Below are positions 23,001-35,200 of a stretch of 64,000 bases of DNA, piece after piece. The stretch comes from Burhinus oedicnemus. Lineage: Eukaryota > Chordata > Aves > Charadriiformes > Burhinidae. Location of the stretch: NCBI GenBank assembly GCA_008921705.1, contig VFFE01006623.1, positions 278,344 through 342,343 of the forward strand. Reading direction: 5' to 3'. How positions within the stretch are numbered: the stretch's first letter is position 1; each line of letters starts with the position of its first letter. Position numbers and translations under genes: made by a program. The notes below the pieces were generated by a model that was not told where the DNA came from, did no database searches, and worked only from the letters and a program-made list of their open reading frames with translations.

Positions 23001-26000
23001 ACTTTTAGGCCACCCATTTTCCAGATACATTAAGCATAGACCTGAAGCAGGGTCAAAGTCTAAAAGTAGTTTACATTATGTATCTTATTTCACACCCCCG
23101 AAATATCTCCTTGTTTTTAAAGTGGTGAGTTTACAATGGAGGTAGAGGAGAATGTTCTTTCAAAACGCTAAGAAAATTTGTCATAAAGTTTTTAAGTTAA
23201 AGGCTGCAGACTTGTCCTGATCTGAAATCTGAAAAATTACATCTTTTCTTTTTTTCTTTTTTTTTTCCTTATTGCCTCAATACCTTCTTGCTGATAACTT
23301 TGCACAAAAGTTAAATGTCCTGGGACCCTTAGACACTAGCCATGTTTTTGACACAAATTCCTCACTTTGATCATTTATTCTGGTGAATTGTTTTAGGTCC
23401 CAAGTCTATGAGAACTAAGAAAATAATGATAATTTCACTTACATCAAGAGCTTAATGGAGGGTTAGCATCATCTTCACTGTATGCAATATCAGTCCTCTA
23501 CAATAGAATTGTTTTGCAGTTTTGTTTCATGGGCAAATTAGAACTTCATGTGGCATACATAGCTTCTGTACAGATTTTAAAAAAAAAAAAAAAGCCCACA
23601 AATGAAATCTTAGTTTTCACCTCCCAAGAGTAAAACTTGTGAGATCTCAAGCCACGAATAACTGATTTTCTTTCTCAAGGATGATAGATATGTGTTATGG
23701 ACCAGCATCACAGTTGGCAACTGTACTTTTCTAGTTCTGTAGGTATCTATTTTTTCACGTGTGTTGGCAGCATACGATAAGAGATGGAAGCATCTGGATG
23801 AGAGAAGAAATGTCATCTCAGACTGGAGCTCTCGTTGAGTCATGACAATTTTTGTGTGACTAAGATTATGAAAAACTAATTTTTTCTCATGCCACATGAA
23901 ATAAAGTAGTTGTTAATTTCTTCTTTTGAAGAGGAATATTGTTATTACAGGACAGTATCTGTACACCATTTTATAGAACACTGAGCTTTGCTTTAACATT
24001 GGACTGGTCATTTTTTTCTAAATGTTGTGTCCTAGTATGTACATAGTTAATTCAAGGTAAACTTAAAGGTGTGTGTTATGTCTGAACTCAGATTTGATGA
24101 TCCTAATGATCATTTCTGGTTTCATATCTGTACACCTATCAATACTGCTAGTCCCAGCAAATTCATAATTGCTCCTTCAGGTCAGAGGGCTTATACTTTA
24201 TCTAGTTCTATGAGGCCCAAGGATAAATCTCAAACCTATAAAACAAACTGGGAACCATAATATCAAGGGGGTTTATAAAACTGTCAAGGTGAATTGATAA
24301 TGAATGGTAATTTTTCTAAAATACAAGTACTAGCTGAATGCAATTAATAGACAATATGTCATATGAAAATATATATTAACGCAATTAAAATCTAATGAAT
24401 TACAATTCAGTTTAATTAAGATCTAATTACTCATCTAGATTTATGTAATTGGACCTGAAATTAATGACAGAGGTTTGGTTCCGTCATGTATTTGCTACCC
24501 TCAGCCGGAGCGACTTCAGTCACAACAGCAAGGCCGCCGGGATTTCAGGTTTTTCTCAAAAGATTCAGCTGCCACTGAGTTCATGAGAATTATTGCTATA
24601 CCTTCCTTCCTATTAATAATAATGCTTTTTCCCAAAAATGATCTGTGCTTTTCAGTGTGGTTGATGTGACCTCATTAGCAGTCAGAGATCCTTCATGCAT
24701 TAATTTTTCCCTGTTTTCAGAACTAAAGCTCAGTTCTTTCCCCTTTCCTTATGCCATGTGTCCATCTGTGAATCCATCTAAAGTTATGAATAGACTTTTG
24801 GAAATGCTTAGGCAGTAGCAGCTTTTATAGGAACACTTTCAGAGCTGTTGGATACTGAACGCTTCCAAGCTATTTCATGTAGATGCTTAACAAGGAAGAG
24901 AAGTCACCTGAAAGATTCATCAGAGGATGCAGTAGTTTTGCTCTGGGTCTGTTCCACAGTCTGGCCAGAGGCAATGATGTTCCATTGCCAGAAATATGGG
25001 AACAGTACATCTTCTATTACTAGGTGTTTGTATTTAACGTCTGTTACTCTTTTATGTAAAAGAATCTTCTTCATTTCCCTCATTTCAATAGAAATATATA
25101 TAAAAAAAAAACAAACAAAAAAAAACAACCCCCAAAACTCTTTGAACGTCTCTGTCAATTTTACCAAAGTCCATTCATATGAGGAAATGCTTACAGAGAA
25201 GGTTATAGTTGTTTCCCAGTCAGAATTACCAAGTTGTTCCTCATTAAACAACTGTCCAGGTTGGATTAGTCACCACTTCAATCTCAGGTTTGTTTTTTTC
25301 AATGGCATAGGACTCCCCAGAAGGAATCTGCACAATATTAGGCAACTCTGCTTTGAGTTGTCTCTGCGTAAATGGTAGAAAAGATAATGTTGATGAGCTG
25401 AGATCCTTTTCATTTCACAAGTTCATCTGTAATCCCTGTTACTGCATGCAAGCACAGTAAGTTTGCAAAGGCAGATGAAACCAGTACTGAGGTTTTGTTG
25501 TTTCTCCCACCTCCACAGCCAGTAACATCCACAAACAACCACTCTCATCAGCACTATAACTGTGTCCTAGCTGTAATCCTTCCTTTCTTATGGTACAGAA
25601 GCTAGACTGGACAAAGCACTGATAAGAATATAACACACATCATTCCTGCTTAGGTATGGAGGCAGACTACACATTCAAACAGTCTTTTCCAACTCTAGTA
25701 TTCATTAAACAGATTCTAATTAGAAGTATCCACTGATAAACCAGGAACCCAATAACTTGCCTTATCTTGCTAGTATTATACACTTATGCCTACATGGGGT
25801 AGCTAGTACAGATTAATTTAGGATGTGAATTTAAAACAGGAGGAAGCATTGTCTCTTAATATACTTCCAGCACAGACTTCAAAATATATTTTTAGCATGG
25901 AAGGAGAGTGTCAACAGTATAGGTCTGAGCTGAGTGTCATTAGCTAAAAGCAGGACAGCTTCACTTGACTAGGGTGCTAATGAAAAGCTTTGTGTTGTAT

Positions 26001-28750
26001 ACTTTGTTCTTGAGCTTAATATGCATTTTCTTGGGCCTTATATGTGCCATGGAAGACTGCATTTTTCCCAAGCTTCCTCATGGCAGTTTTCCATAAAAGT
26101 GAAAGGAAATCAGCAGATCAGATTTTTCCATGATCTATCTTGTGATACAAATGCACTTTATCTTCCCAAGAATTAGTATTCTCACTGCTAAAACCAAATA
26201 ACAATATTCTGTGTCATTCTCCTTTGAGATCTCCAGAAGAGGATGTACCATACAAATGCTAAGAGCAATTGTTGTATTTTGCTAGTGGAACTCCAGAAAA
26301 TGGTCCTTGAATCACACAGATTAGGTATATATTGCAACCTTTAAGCACCTTGTCCTCTTGTATAGTGTTGTGTGTCGTGTTTCATTTCATCATTCTCTGC
26401 TTTTCTATGTGGTGTCCTCATGCTAGATAGAATAAAGTCCAATAGTAAACAAGATTGTTTCATTCAAGTTTAAGCAAAGGAAGAGAGAGGAATCTCAGGG
26501 CATTAGCACTGCACCATCCCCAGTAACCATTTTGTGTAATACAAAAATTCCACTTTCAGAGAACTTTTCTTCATAGCCCATCTCTAGGGGTGCATTGGCT
26601 ATGTTTCCAGTTCCTTTGAGCTACCTAAATTTTTAATGCACCTACAACACAATTCATTCTTTATAGAAAGTTCCTGTCCAAAAAGCAACATTCAAGAGAG
26701 AGAATCTGCTGAAATAATTCGCCCTGCCCTGGCAAGCTGAAAGAAGAACCAGTTCTTTAAGGTGCATCCTCCGTGGGAAAGGGACTTGAAGAGCAGGTGA
26801 ATCTAGCTGGCACTCATTTGTCCTTGCTTTAAACTGTTCAAAAACACCACCATAGGAAGATCCTGAACTGTCAAGTGAATAGAGGTAATATTGAGGCAGA
26901 AACAACATTTTTTAAAAAAAATCTTTTAATTGCAATTTCTTGGGAGGTTAATTATAGTTAAATATTTAGTTAAATAAATTTAATTATTTTATTAGTAGTA
27001 GTACTGAATGTTTAATTTTCTTGGTAGATAGAATTAAATTACTTTTTTTGTTAAACCCCTTTTCCCTAACAGTCGCTATCACCAAGTGAGCTCACAAATG
27101 GAGGGCAACAACCAGCCTTTACATGGGGTGAACTGACAACTGTCAGCAAGTCTATTACTGAGGCAGAATTACAGAGTTCTCGAAATGGAAGCATGTGCTT
27201 TCCATCCCAGTGAAAAGGCTGTTTTGGGGAGTGGTGACACTAAATGCCATCTCACTAGAGAATAATCTCTTCTGGCAGGCAATAATCAAAACCCTTTGGC
27301 AAGCAGTAAGAAGGATGTTTAAATGACTTCTGACTTGAAGAATAAAGCTGCTCATGACTAATCTATTTCCAGAGAAAAAGTGACATGGGGACTCAAAAGC
27401 AAACACCCCACAAATCCTCTGTGTGATTTTCAGGTAGAAGCAGAGTTCTGTCAAGTCTTTGAAACTGCTATACAGGCAGATTCAGGAGCATTTTAAGAGA
27501 AGAAAATAGAGGGGGTTAACAATTAGGAGTTAGTCAAGATAAGAAAGTTTGTATTATCTTTATCCTATGTCTTGATGTAACATTCTCTGCATTTCACACT
27601 TCAGAGGGAGTTATGTAACAGTTACCATCATTTTAGAGATGCTCAGAAAACCCTAATATACAAGAGATTCAGTAGAAGGGCTCCCCATCCTTACAGGCAC
27701 ACAGAAAGAACGAACTTCCAGCACACTTTCTGCATGAAAATCCCCTTGATTAAATGTGTAGTCATAATTGCATATAGATCAAAGTGCTAATCATCTTGGC
27801 TGACAGCACCAGTGAAGCAAAGCACTAATATTCTACCCACTGTTCCCTTTGAAAAATGCCCTCTCTGACTGTGAAACACAGACACGCTTTGCATTCACCG
27901 GTTTAATGTGTTTGGAGGTTCATAAAGCTGGGCTTCTCTCTTACAAGTTTTTCTTGGCAGATGTCTATCAATCAGCGTCTTTTCATTAAGCTGGCAGCCA
28001 CTGTAAGAACCGTTTAATCTCTGAGCAGTTCTGTCCTAAGGAAGCTGTCCTTCAGCACAGGTTCTTGTAGAGGTCCCTGTACCAAAAGGTCCTTGTAAAA
28101 AAGCTCACAGCCCAAAGCTCTAATTCTGTAATGATCTCTCTGTCCAAAGATCCCTGAACCAGTGAAGAATTTATTACGTTGGCCTCTCCCCATAAAGAGG
28201 TTTCAGGAAAATGGGAACCAATGATAAATTAAGCAATCTGGGATGCAGAGCAACAGTCAGTGGAGGAAAAAATAGGAACATATTTTTACACGTTTGAAGT
28301 GGAAAAAAGGGAACTAACTGCTCTTAGATATTTTCATGTAAGTGAGACAGAGTCAGTGATAAACTGGCAGGCATACTGGCAGAGTACTGTATTTTGCAGT
28401 ATTGGGTTTCTAAACAAGTTTAAAAGGCACAGCACTAAATCAGGCATCAGCAAACCTCGGAGCTTCTGGAAGACACTGCCATGACCAGGCCTGTGAGCTT
28501 TGTTAGCTTGAATTCTTGTTACAAGCACTTCATGACAACAAGTTGAAAGGTGTTTCCAGAGCAAGCAACAAGCCAGAAGAAAATAAAACCATGAAAAGAT
28601 TAAAAGATTCTGTGGATGGGAAGATTGCTATGTATTCACTAACGGTCTAATTATCAGGATAATGAATGGCTGTATTGGGTCATGGGGCTTGTCGTGGCTA
28701 TTTAGTGTATAGGAACATTGTTGTGGTTTAATAATAGGCAATATAGAAGA
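23001..28750. other. Unassigned AT-rich sequence
   Basis: Almost 6 kb without a recognisable gene or clear transposon. Homopolymers include A15 at 23579-23593 and an A-rich/ACA run at about 25099-25125. Very AT-rich blocks occur at 24340-24470 (clustered TAAT/ATTA cores) and 26930-27050. Frames up to 176 codons (24848-25378, plus) have no known motif, and a minus-strand frame overlaps that one. Confidence 0.6.
24341..24466. promoter_or_regulatory. Cluster of TAAT/ATTA homeodomain-type cores
   Basis: At least nine TAAT or ATTA cores fall within about 125 bp, including overlapping forms such as TTAATTAA and TAATTA. These cores are the generic recognition sequence of homeodomain proteins. AT-rich DNA produces them by chance, so a regulatory role is only a suggestion and depends on conservation. 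Confidence 0.25.
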
Positions 28751-28870
28751 CAGTAGCACCACTACAGCTGCAATTGTCCAAGATATGTGTGAAACGAGTT
28801 TGTATTAAAGAAATAATATCTTTCATTAGACCAGCTGACAGAGCTAGAAAAAACACAGAGTCTTTTCTCC
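28751..28870 (-). repeat. Possible ancient amniote interspersed repeat
   Basis: Read on the minus strand this segment contains 'ggtctaatgaaagatatta' followed about 35 nt later by 'atatcttggacaattgcag'. Both resemble a pair of phrases I recall from an old interspersed repeat of reptiles and other amniotes, although I cannot name the family. The match is from memory and strongly diverged. Confidence 0.35.
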
Positions 28871-30967
28871 AGACGGGAAGCAGGAGCAGAACATTTTCAA
28901 ATTGGATGTTGGGTAAGAACAAGTGGTTTCTGCTAAACTTCTCCTATGCTAATTGACATAACCCAATTCTGATACGCACATGTGGAGCAGAGTGAGCAGT
29001 TTGCAAGAGAATAGGTGCTAGGGTCATTACGTCACAGTCTTGAAGAAGAGCAAGAAATATCGTCTAAATCATGTGAAATATTAAGGATCAGAAAAGAAGG
29101 AAGAAATTTTATTTATTGCATCAACAAAACAGTATCTCAGTGGGTCTATGTTGGGTCTATAACTTTAAGTATTTGGTAGAGTTATGAGTTTTAGTTCCCA
29201 GGTTTGTCTTTTGAAAATATTTTACAAGTCTCCTCTGAGTATCAGGACTGAATTGTCAAAGATGAAGTAGCTGCTCTGTGAAAAAATTTTTCCCAGTGGT
29301 AGCTGTATATTTACGTGCTGCATGAATTGCATGTGTGAATTCATTTAGTACACAGCAGGTGTGTTGTTTTGTCCAAGCAATTTCAAGGATGCCATTTTGT
29401 GCACTAGATGAAATTCTGGAATGCACATGTTTAGACATTTATTGTGAGAAGGAACACTTTCACCTATGTTGCTATGCATTAGCAAATAGGATAACCAAAG
29501 ATCAACATGCTTGCCTCTAGAAAAACAAGTTCCCTAAAAAGCCATGATTTACAGATACTGCAGTGCACTTGATGTGCAGAGAACATGGACAAAACCCTTT
29601 TAGTCAATCTAAAGATGATATTCACCAAAAAAGGGTATTCTTCTAAGGAAATTAATCACACCTGGATATTGTTGTGACTTACTACAGTACAAACTAAACA
29701 AAATACAACAGAACCCACTGACCATACACTTCTGCATAGACCAAACATTTTGCTAAGCAAATTTCAATGTATATTGGGTTTTAAAATGGAAGTATGCACG
29801 AGACTTGAGCTTGTCCTATACTGCAAGCTGTATAATCAAATCACTAAATCTGTACAACCTGTTCTGAAAGAAAACCCACCCAGAACCCTCTCTGCCTCTG
29901 TCACTCTCACTGCTCTCCTGAGATTTCAAGTACTTGTCCACAGCTTATCAACCTTCTCATCAATAGCAAGCTTTCCATAAACCAGCATGCATCATCCAAA
30001 TGAAAAAGCGGTCAACAAAACTCCACAGGCACTGCAATAAATGTTTCACTGGAGCCAGGCTAGGTTTCTCTACTTGGATAACCTTGACTCCAAGTTCTTC
30101 TCCTTTTCCATACTATTCTTATTCCAAACAAACAGTCCCCCCATGGTTACCCTTTTCCCAAAGGCTCTGGTTTTGTTGACTCTTATTTCGTATGCACACG
30201 ATCATTCTCAAAATTCCTACCTTTGTCAGCATTTCCATCAAACTAGCATCCTCCTTGTGTTCTCTATACTTGTCATGCTACTGTCTTGTTCACAGCATCC
30301 CATGGAGAAACATAGGAGCAAGAGACTGTTGTGTAGATCTGGCTACAGGTTTAGCAGGTCAGTGAGGTCAGGGTGAGTTGAATCAGGCTCTATAGTGTTT
30401 TGCTATAATACATAAACAGTCACTGGAAAAATATGTCCTGGGCAATCTAACATCCTTTTGATCTGATGTTTCAGTGATCTTTTACCATGTATGGTTTACC
30501 TTTATTATCACACAACACTTGATATCACATAGCTCCTTTAATATTAACCCTTCACAGTATAACCTTTTTAACTGGAATGCTGCTGAGCACATTTTGCCTC
30601 ATAATGAAATAAGGTGAAGAAAATTCTATTTTTGAGCTTCAATTCAATAAGAAACATTAGAAGGATTATGAAAAACCTTCTTACAGCATCAACATGAAGG
30701 TAAAAATATAACAGCTTTTTACTGGAATTCCAAATAAACTGAACTCAGATACAATTCAGGAGATCAAAATCAGAGAAGACTGTTCAAAACACAGGAGCAA
30801 CAAGGAGGGACATTGCCTTGGTGATTAATGCAATACACGTAAGAGATTGAACAGGTAAGTTACCTAGAGGCAACTCTATTAAACAACATAGACTAGAATT
30901 TTCCAACAGAAACTGTCCCATGCAAGTCACTTTCCTCTTGCAGTATCATCTATCTTGTATTACATGA
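28871..30967. other. Unassigned sequence
   Basis: No gene or transposon recognised; the open frames are short and AT-biased. Confidence 0.6.
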
Positions 30968-31202
30968 TGTCTAGAGAAGAGCAATGAAGCTGGTGAGGGG
31001 TCTAGAGCACCAGTCTTATGAGGAGCGGCTGAGGGAACGGGGTTTGTTTAGCCTGGAGAAAAGGAGGCTGAGGGGAGACGTTATCACTCTCTACAACTAG
31101 CTGAAAGGAGGCTGTAGCAAGATGGGTGTTGGTCTCTTCCCAACAACTGATAGGACAAGAAGAAATGGTCTCAAGTTGTGCCAGGGGAGGTTTAGATTGG
31201 AT

Positions 31203-32015
31203 TGTATAGGATTTGCGTGGCAAGGTTTCGGTAGTAGGGGTACTACAGGTGTGGCTTCTTTGAGAAGCTGCTAGAAGCTTCCCCTATGCAGATATCCACC
31301 TGCAGCCCATGGAGGACCCCACACCAGAGTAGGTGGATGCCCAAAGGAGGCTGTGATCCAGTGGGAAGCCAGTACTGGAGCAGGCTCCTGGCAGGACCTG
31401 TGGAGAGAGAGGACCCCATGCAGGAGCAGGTTTGCTGGCAGAACTTGTAACCTCATGGGGGACTCACACTGGAGCAGTCTGTTCCTGAAGAGCTGCGCCC
31501 CATGGGAAGGATACACATTGGAGCAGTTCATGAAGAACTGCAGCCCATGGAAGGGACTCACATTGAAGAAGTTCATGGAGGACTGTCTCCCATGGGAGGC
31601 ATCCCACGCTGAAGCAGTGGAAGAGTGAGAGGAGTCCTCCCCCTGAGGATGAAGGAGAGGCAGAGACAATGTGTGATGAACTGACCATAACCCCCATCCC
31701 CCTGAGCCGCTCAGGGGGAAGAGGTAGAGAAAATTGGCAGTGAAGTTGAGCCCAGGAAGAAGCGAAGGGTGGGGGGAAGGTGTTTTAAGATTTGGTTTTA
31801 TTTCTCATTATCCTACTCTGATTTGATTAGTAATAAATTAATTTTCCCCAAGTTGAATCTGCTTTGCCCGCAATGATAACTGGTGAATGATCTCCCCACC
31901 CTTATCTTGACCCACAAGCCTTTCGTTGTATTTTCTCTCCTCTTCCAACTGAGGAGGGGGAGTGATAGAGCAGCTTGGTGGGCACCTGGTGTCCAGCCAA
32001 GGTCAACCCACCGCA
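31203..32015 (+). mobile_element. Solo LTR of an avian endogenous retrovirus
   Basis: An 813-bp insertion starting TGTATAGG and ending CCGCA (or CCGCAAC), inside a CR1. Flanks ATTGGAT (31196-31202) and ACTGGAT (32016-32022) form a 7-bp target duplication with one mismatch, or TGGAT as a perfect 5-bp one. An AATAAA signal at 31832-31837 supports plus orientation. The middle (about 31305-31625) is a degenerate 45-bp tandem repeat. The overall sequence is familiar from avian ERV LTRs; family naming needs a database. No internal retroviral genes are present, as expected for a solo LTR formed by LTR-LTR recombination. Confidence 0.85.
31305..31625 (+). repeat. Degenerate ~45-bp tandem repeat in the LTR
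   Basis: Roughly six or seven degenerate units begin near 'cccatgg' and contain 'ggactcacattgaagaag'-like sequence. Unit length is about 45 bp, a multiple of three. One frame therefore stays open for 91 codons and repeats a 15-residue pattern of the type L-T-L-(E/K)-(Q/K)-F-M-(K/E)-(N/D)-C-x-P-W. The same module is present inverted at 39350-39650. Confidence 0.8.
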
Positions 32016-32240
32016 ACTGGATATTAGGAAAAATTTCTTCACCAAAAGGTTTGTCAAGAATTGGAACAGGCAGCCCAGGGCAGTGGTGGAGTCACCATCC
32101 CTGGAAGTATTTAAAAGACATGTAGGTGTGGCGCTTAGGGACATGGTTTAGTGGTGGACTTGGCAGTGTTAACAGATGGACTCAATGATCTTAAGGGTCT
32201 TTTCCAACCTAAATGATTTATATGATTCTACGATTCTATG

Positions 32241-35200
32241 TTCTACTCGATATCAATACCTCAGTGCTTAACAGGATGGAGGAAAAAAAATCTTTTTATT
32301 ACAGTAGATGCAATAACCCACTTCCTGAATATTTGTTTTTGCAAATACTCATTTCGTAGACTAGGAGCTTACAGCCCGCTGGCCTGCCCAGACAGAGTGG
32401 CCTTCTTTCCCACATTCAGGAAGAGGTAGCACACCTTGGAATTTAGTAGCAAATACAATGAAAGGAAGAGGAACAGGAGTAAAACCTTGGAAAAGTGAAA
32501 GATTTTCCTTCCCCTGTTAGTCCATGCAACTATTCCCTATTTCTGAGGCTCTTGTTGGGGGAGATTTTCAGAAGCACAATGCAGTGAAGTCCAATTTGGA
32601 TGTTGCTGCTATTTATAGTTGAGAGGACAGTAGAAATGTGAGCTTTCTGAACAGTTAGTGACATTTTATAGTTCCAGCAGCACTGTTTGTCTCTCCGCAG
32701 GTGTAAAAATAATATAGTGTGTGTACTGCAATTCTTGTGCTCTTATCTAAGCTCCTGTAGAAGATGTGATTGAGATATCTCTATATTAAGGGTAGTAACC
32801 AGCCTTACAGAGAGAGTTTGAAACTGCTCAAAGTGATGAACTCCTCACTACCTTCTTCCTGACATAAAAAGGCAAAATGATGTATTTTAGAAAAGTGTTG
32901 ACTCAAAGTATTTCTTGTTTGTAAGTGGACAAATGCAATAACTGCCACAAAACTACCAACTTGTAATATTTTCTATGTTGCAATCTGTTTTCCTTCTGCA
33001 ATTCTCTGTTTTGCTAGATTGAAAATTCAAGAGTCAGTTTCCACTCCGGTTACAAAGAGCAGAACATTTATAATATTAATTTATTTTTCTCATTCTAGTG
33101 TTTTTAGGAGCTTAGATCAAGAGAGTTCTTTGACATTTGCTTGCACATGTCTATCAGAATCCATAAATAAAGTCAATGTGACTGAGACCTTCATCATTTC
33201 TGACTAATCTCTTTTTGCAATAAAAACAATCTAATACATAACATGCCTGGAATAAATAGGGAGAACATTTAGTTTTTCAACCAGTCTTGTTTAGACAAGT
33301 CAAAATGTTTATTTCTGGGAAACATGTTTCCAAGTACCATTTTGTTGCAGCTTGACAGAGGACTGACCAATACTGTAAATGAGATCAAGCAGAATCTACT
33401 TATCTAGGTATCACAATAAATGTAGGATAATTAATCATTTTATTTCTACTGGAAAGCAACTCCAGAATCTCACCACTCTAGTAGCTAGGAATATATTTAT
33501 TTTCTTTTCAGTCTAAGTGTATGGTTTATACATAACTTGTTCTTGCACCAATATTGCCCCTTAGCTTAGATAACTATCTTTCCTTCAGTCGTGATACTCT
33601 CCTGTTATGTCTAGACAAAGCAACAACTTCTGTATGGATTTGTCCTATTCTCAGACTTTGCTTTGAGGCTAAAGAAGCCACATTCTTTTAGTCTTGTTTG
33701 TCTGAGAGGGTCTTCACATTTGTCCTCATATCCCTTACCTTTTCCAATTCCATCTTTCATGAAAATGGGGGTTTACCAGATCAGGCTTCCCCCCACCTTG
33801 CATTAATTATACTCTCCCTTTCTTCTTTGTATTAAAAATCGATCTCAGGGAAAATGTGAAGTTAAAGCCTGAAATTCATTTTCTGTGAACTTTTCCAATA
33901 CTTAATCTTTCCTCAGTCACTTGTTCAATGGTAGAAGAGTAAATTGTTCTGAACTGGCAAATACAATCACAAGTTTCCTTTAGGAAAGGGGAAACTTCTG
34001 CATTATAACCAGCCAGGCTTCCTTAACTTCAGTCTGTCACCAATTCTGGCCTCACCAAAGCTCTTTCAGCACAAATTCATCTCAACATCAACTTACATGT
34101 AATTCTGGATACTGACATGTAGTAAGGAATGAAGTAAATCCTGGAGGCAGGACCAACAGATTGATAGATTTACAAATTCTGGGCATTATATAAAACTTTG
34201 ACCTTTTGTTAGAGAGCAGTATTTCTAAGGATAAAGAAACCTGATCAAATTATTGTATATGGGATTAAATTTGGGTTTGCTAAAAGAATTACTCCATATT
34301 CCACATGGAGATGTCAAGGCTTGGTCTTTTCGGCCATCAGGATCATGAGGTTCAAAGGAATTGGTTTTGTATGTTAATTTCCTGATTACAAGTTTGATTT
34401 GACTATGTCATCAAATTTCAATTTCTACATCATTTTGGCCTTCTAAATTACAAAAATTCGTCAGAACTGGAGTAATATAAAATTGAAATGGAGAGCACTA
34501 ACTCTGTGTATGAAATCTGATTCTGTATTCCTAATATACCTGTAAGTTTTATTAGTTGTCTTTTTAAATGAAAATTATTTCTTAAGTGAGAACTAATGGA
34601 AAAAAATGTCTATTTCTTCACATTCTTGATGTAGATGTGGTGGCCCGATAATGGTACATTATGATACATTGTAAATAGTTTTTGAAATTTAAGTTAATAT
34701 ACACATTCTTCCCTCCTTCACAATCTGTTCTCTCTTTTGACTTTTCTCTGTTAAAAAGGTCAACTAAGTAATTTAGTCTACAAGCTGAGGCAATAAATGG
34801 TACCATTAAAGGTAGCAAAATTTGTATGAGATCAGTTTATCTGTATGTCTACTATATGTTTTATGCAATGACCTTTCCACACAAGTAGTTTTAAAAAGAC
34901 ATCCTCCAAAATGAAAATTGGATTCCACAGTATCATCTACATTTGCACATCTGCTACCCCTGCTTTTATTCACATGATCTTGGTGAATTTTTTCTTTCTT
35001 TTTTTTTTTGTCTGCTTTGCAATACCTGTATTTTTTAATTCATGCTTGAAGTATATATATCACATTCAGCAGACTAAACAATGAAGATGCAGGTAGTTTG
35101 TATCTGGCCAGATAATCATGGAAGGTGTGTGTAATTCATAAAACTTCAGTAAATCCAAGGGTCAACATCAGGTCTGAGAGCTTCCCAGATCCACAGCCTT

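Larger units (their letters stand above)
30968..32240 (+). mobile_element. CR1 LINE split by an LTR insertion
   Basis: Type-A CR1 in two pieces, 30968-31202 and 32016-32240, separated by an LTR of about 813 bp. The left piece starts at 'tgtctagagaagagcaatgaagc' and encodes [24 protein letters not shown] sequence. The right piece resumes at 'tggatattaggaaaaatttc' and ends with 'gattctacgattctatg'. Joined, the two pieces are collinear with other type-A copies, so the LTR inserted after this CR1. Confidence 0.95.

Noticed and set aside
24069..24260. Plus-strand frame of 63 codons (begins MCVMSELRFDDP)
   Set aside because: The amino-acid composition looks protein-like, but I recognise no family, see no splice sites that help, and the length is within chance expectation.
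24848..25378. Plus-strand frame of 176 codons
   Set aside because: Runs through an A-rich ACA tract, has no recognisable domain, and a 115-codon frame overlaps it on the other strand.
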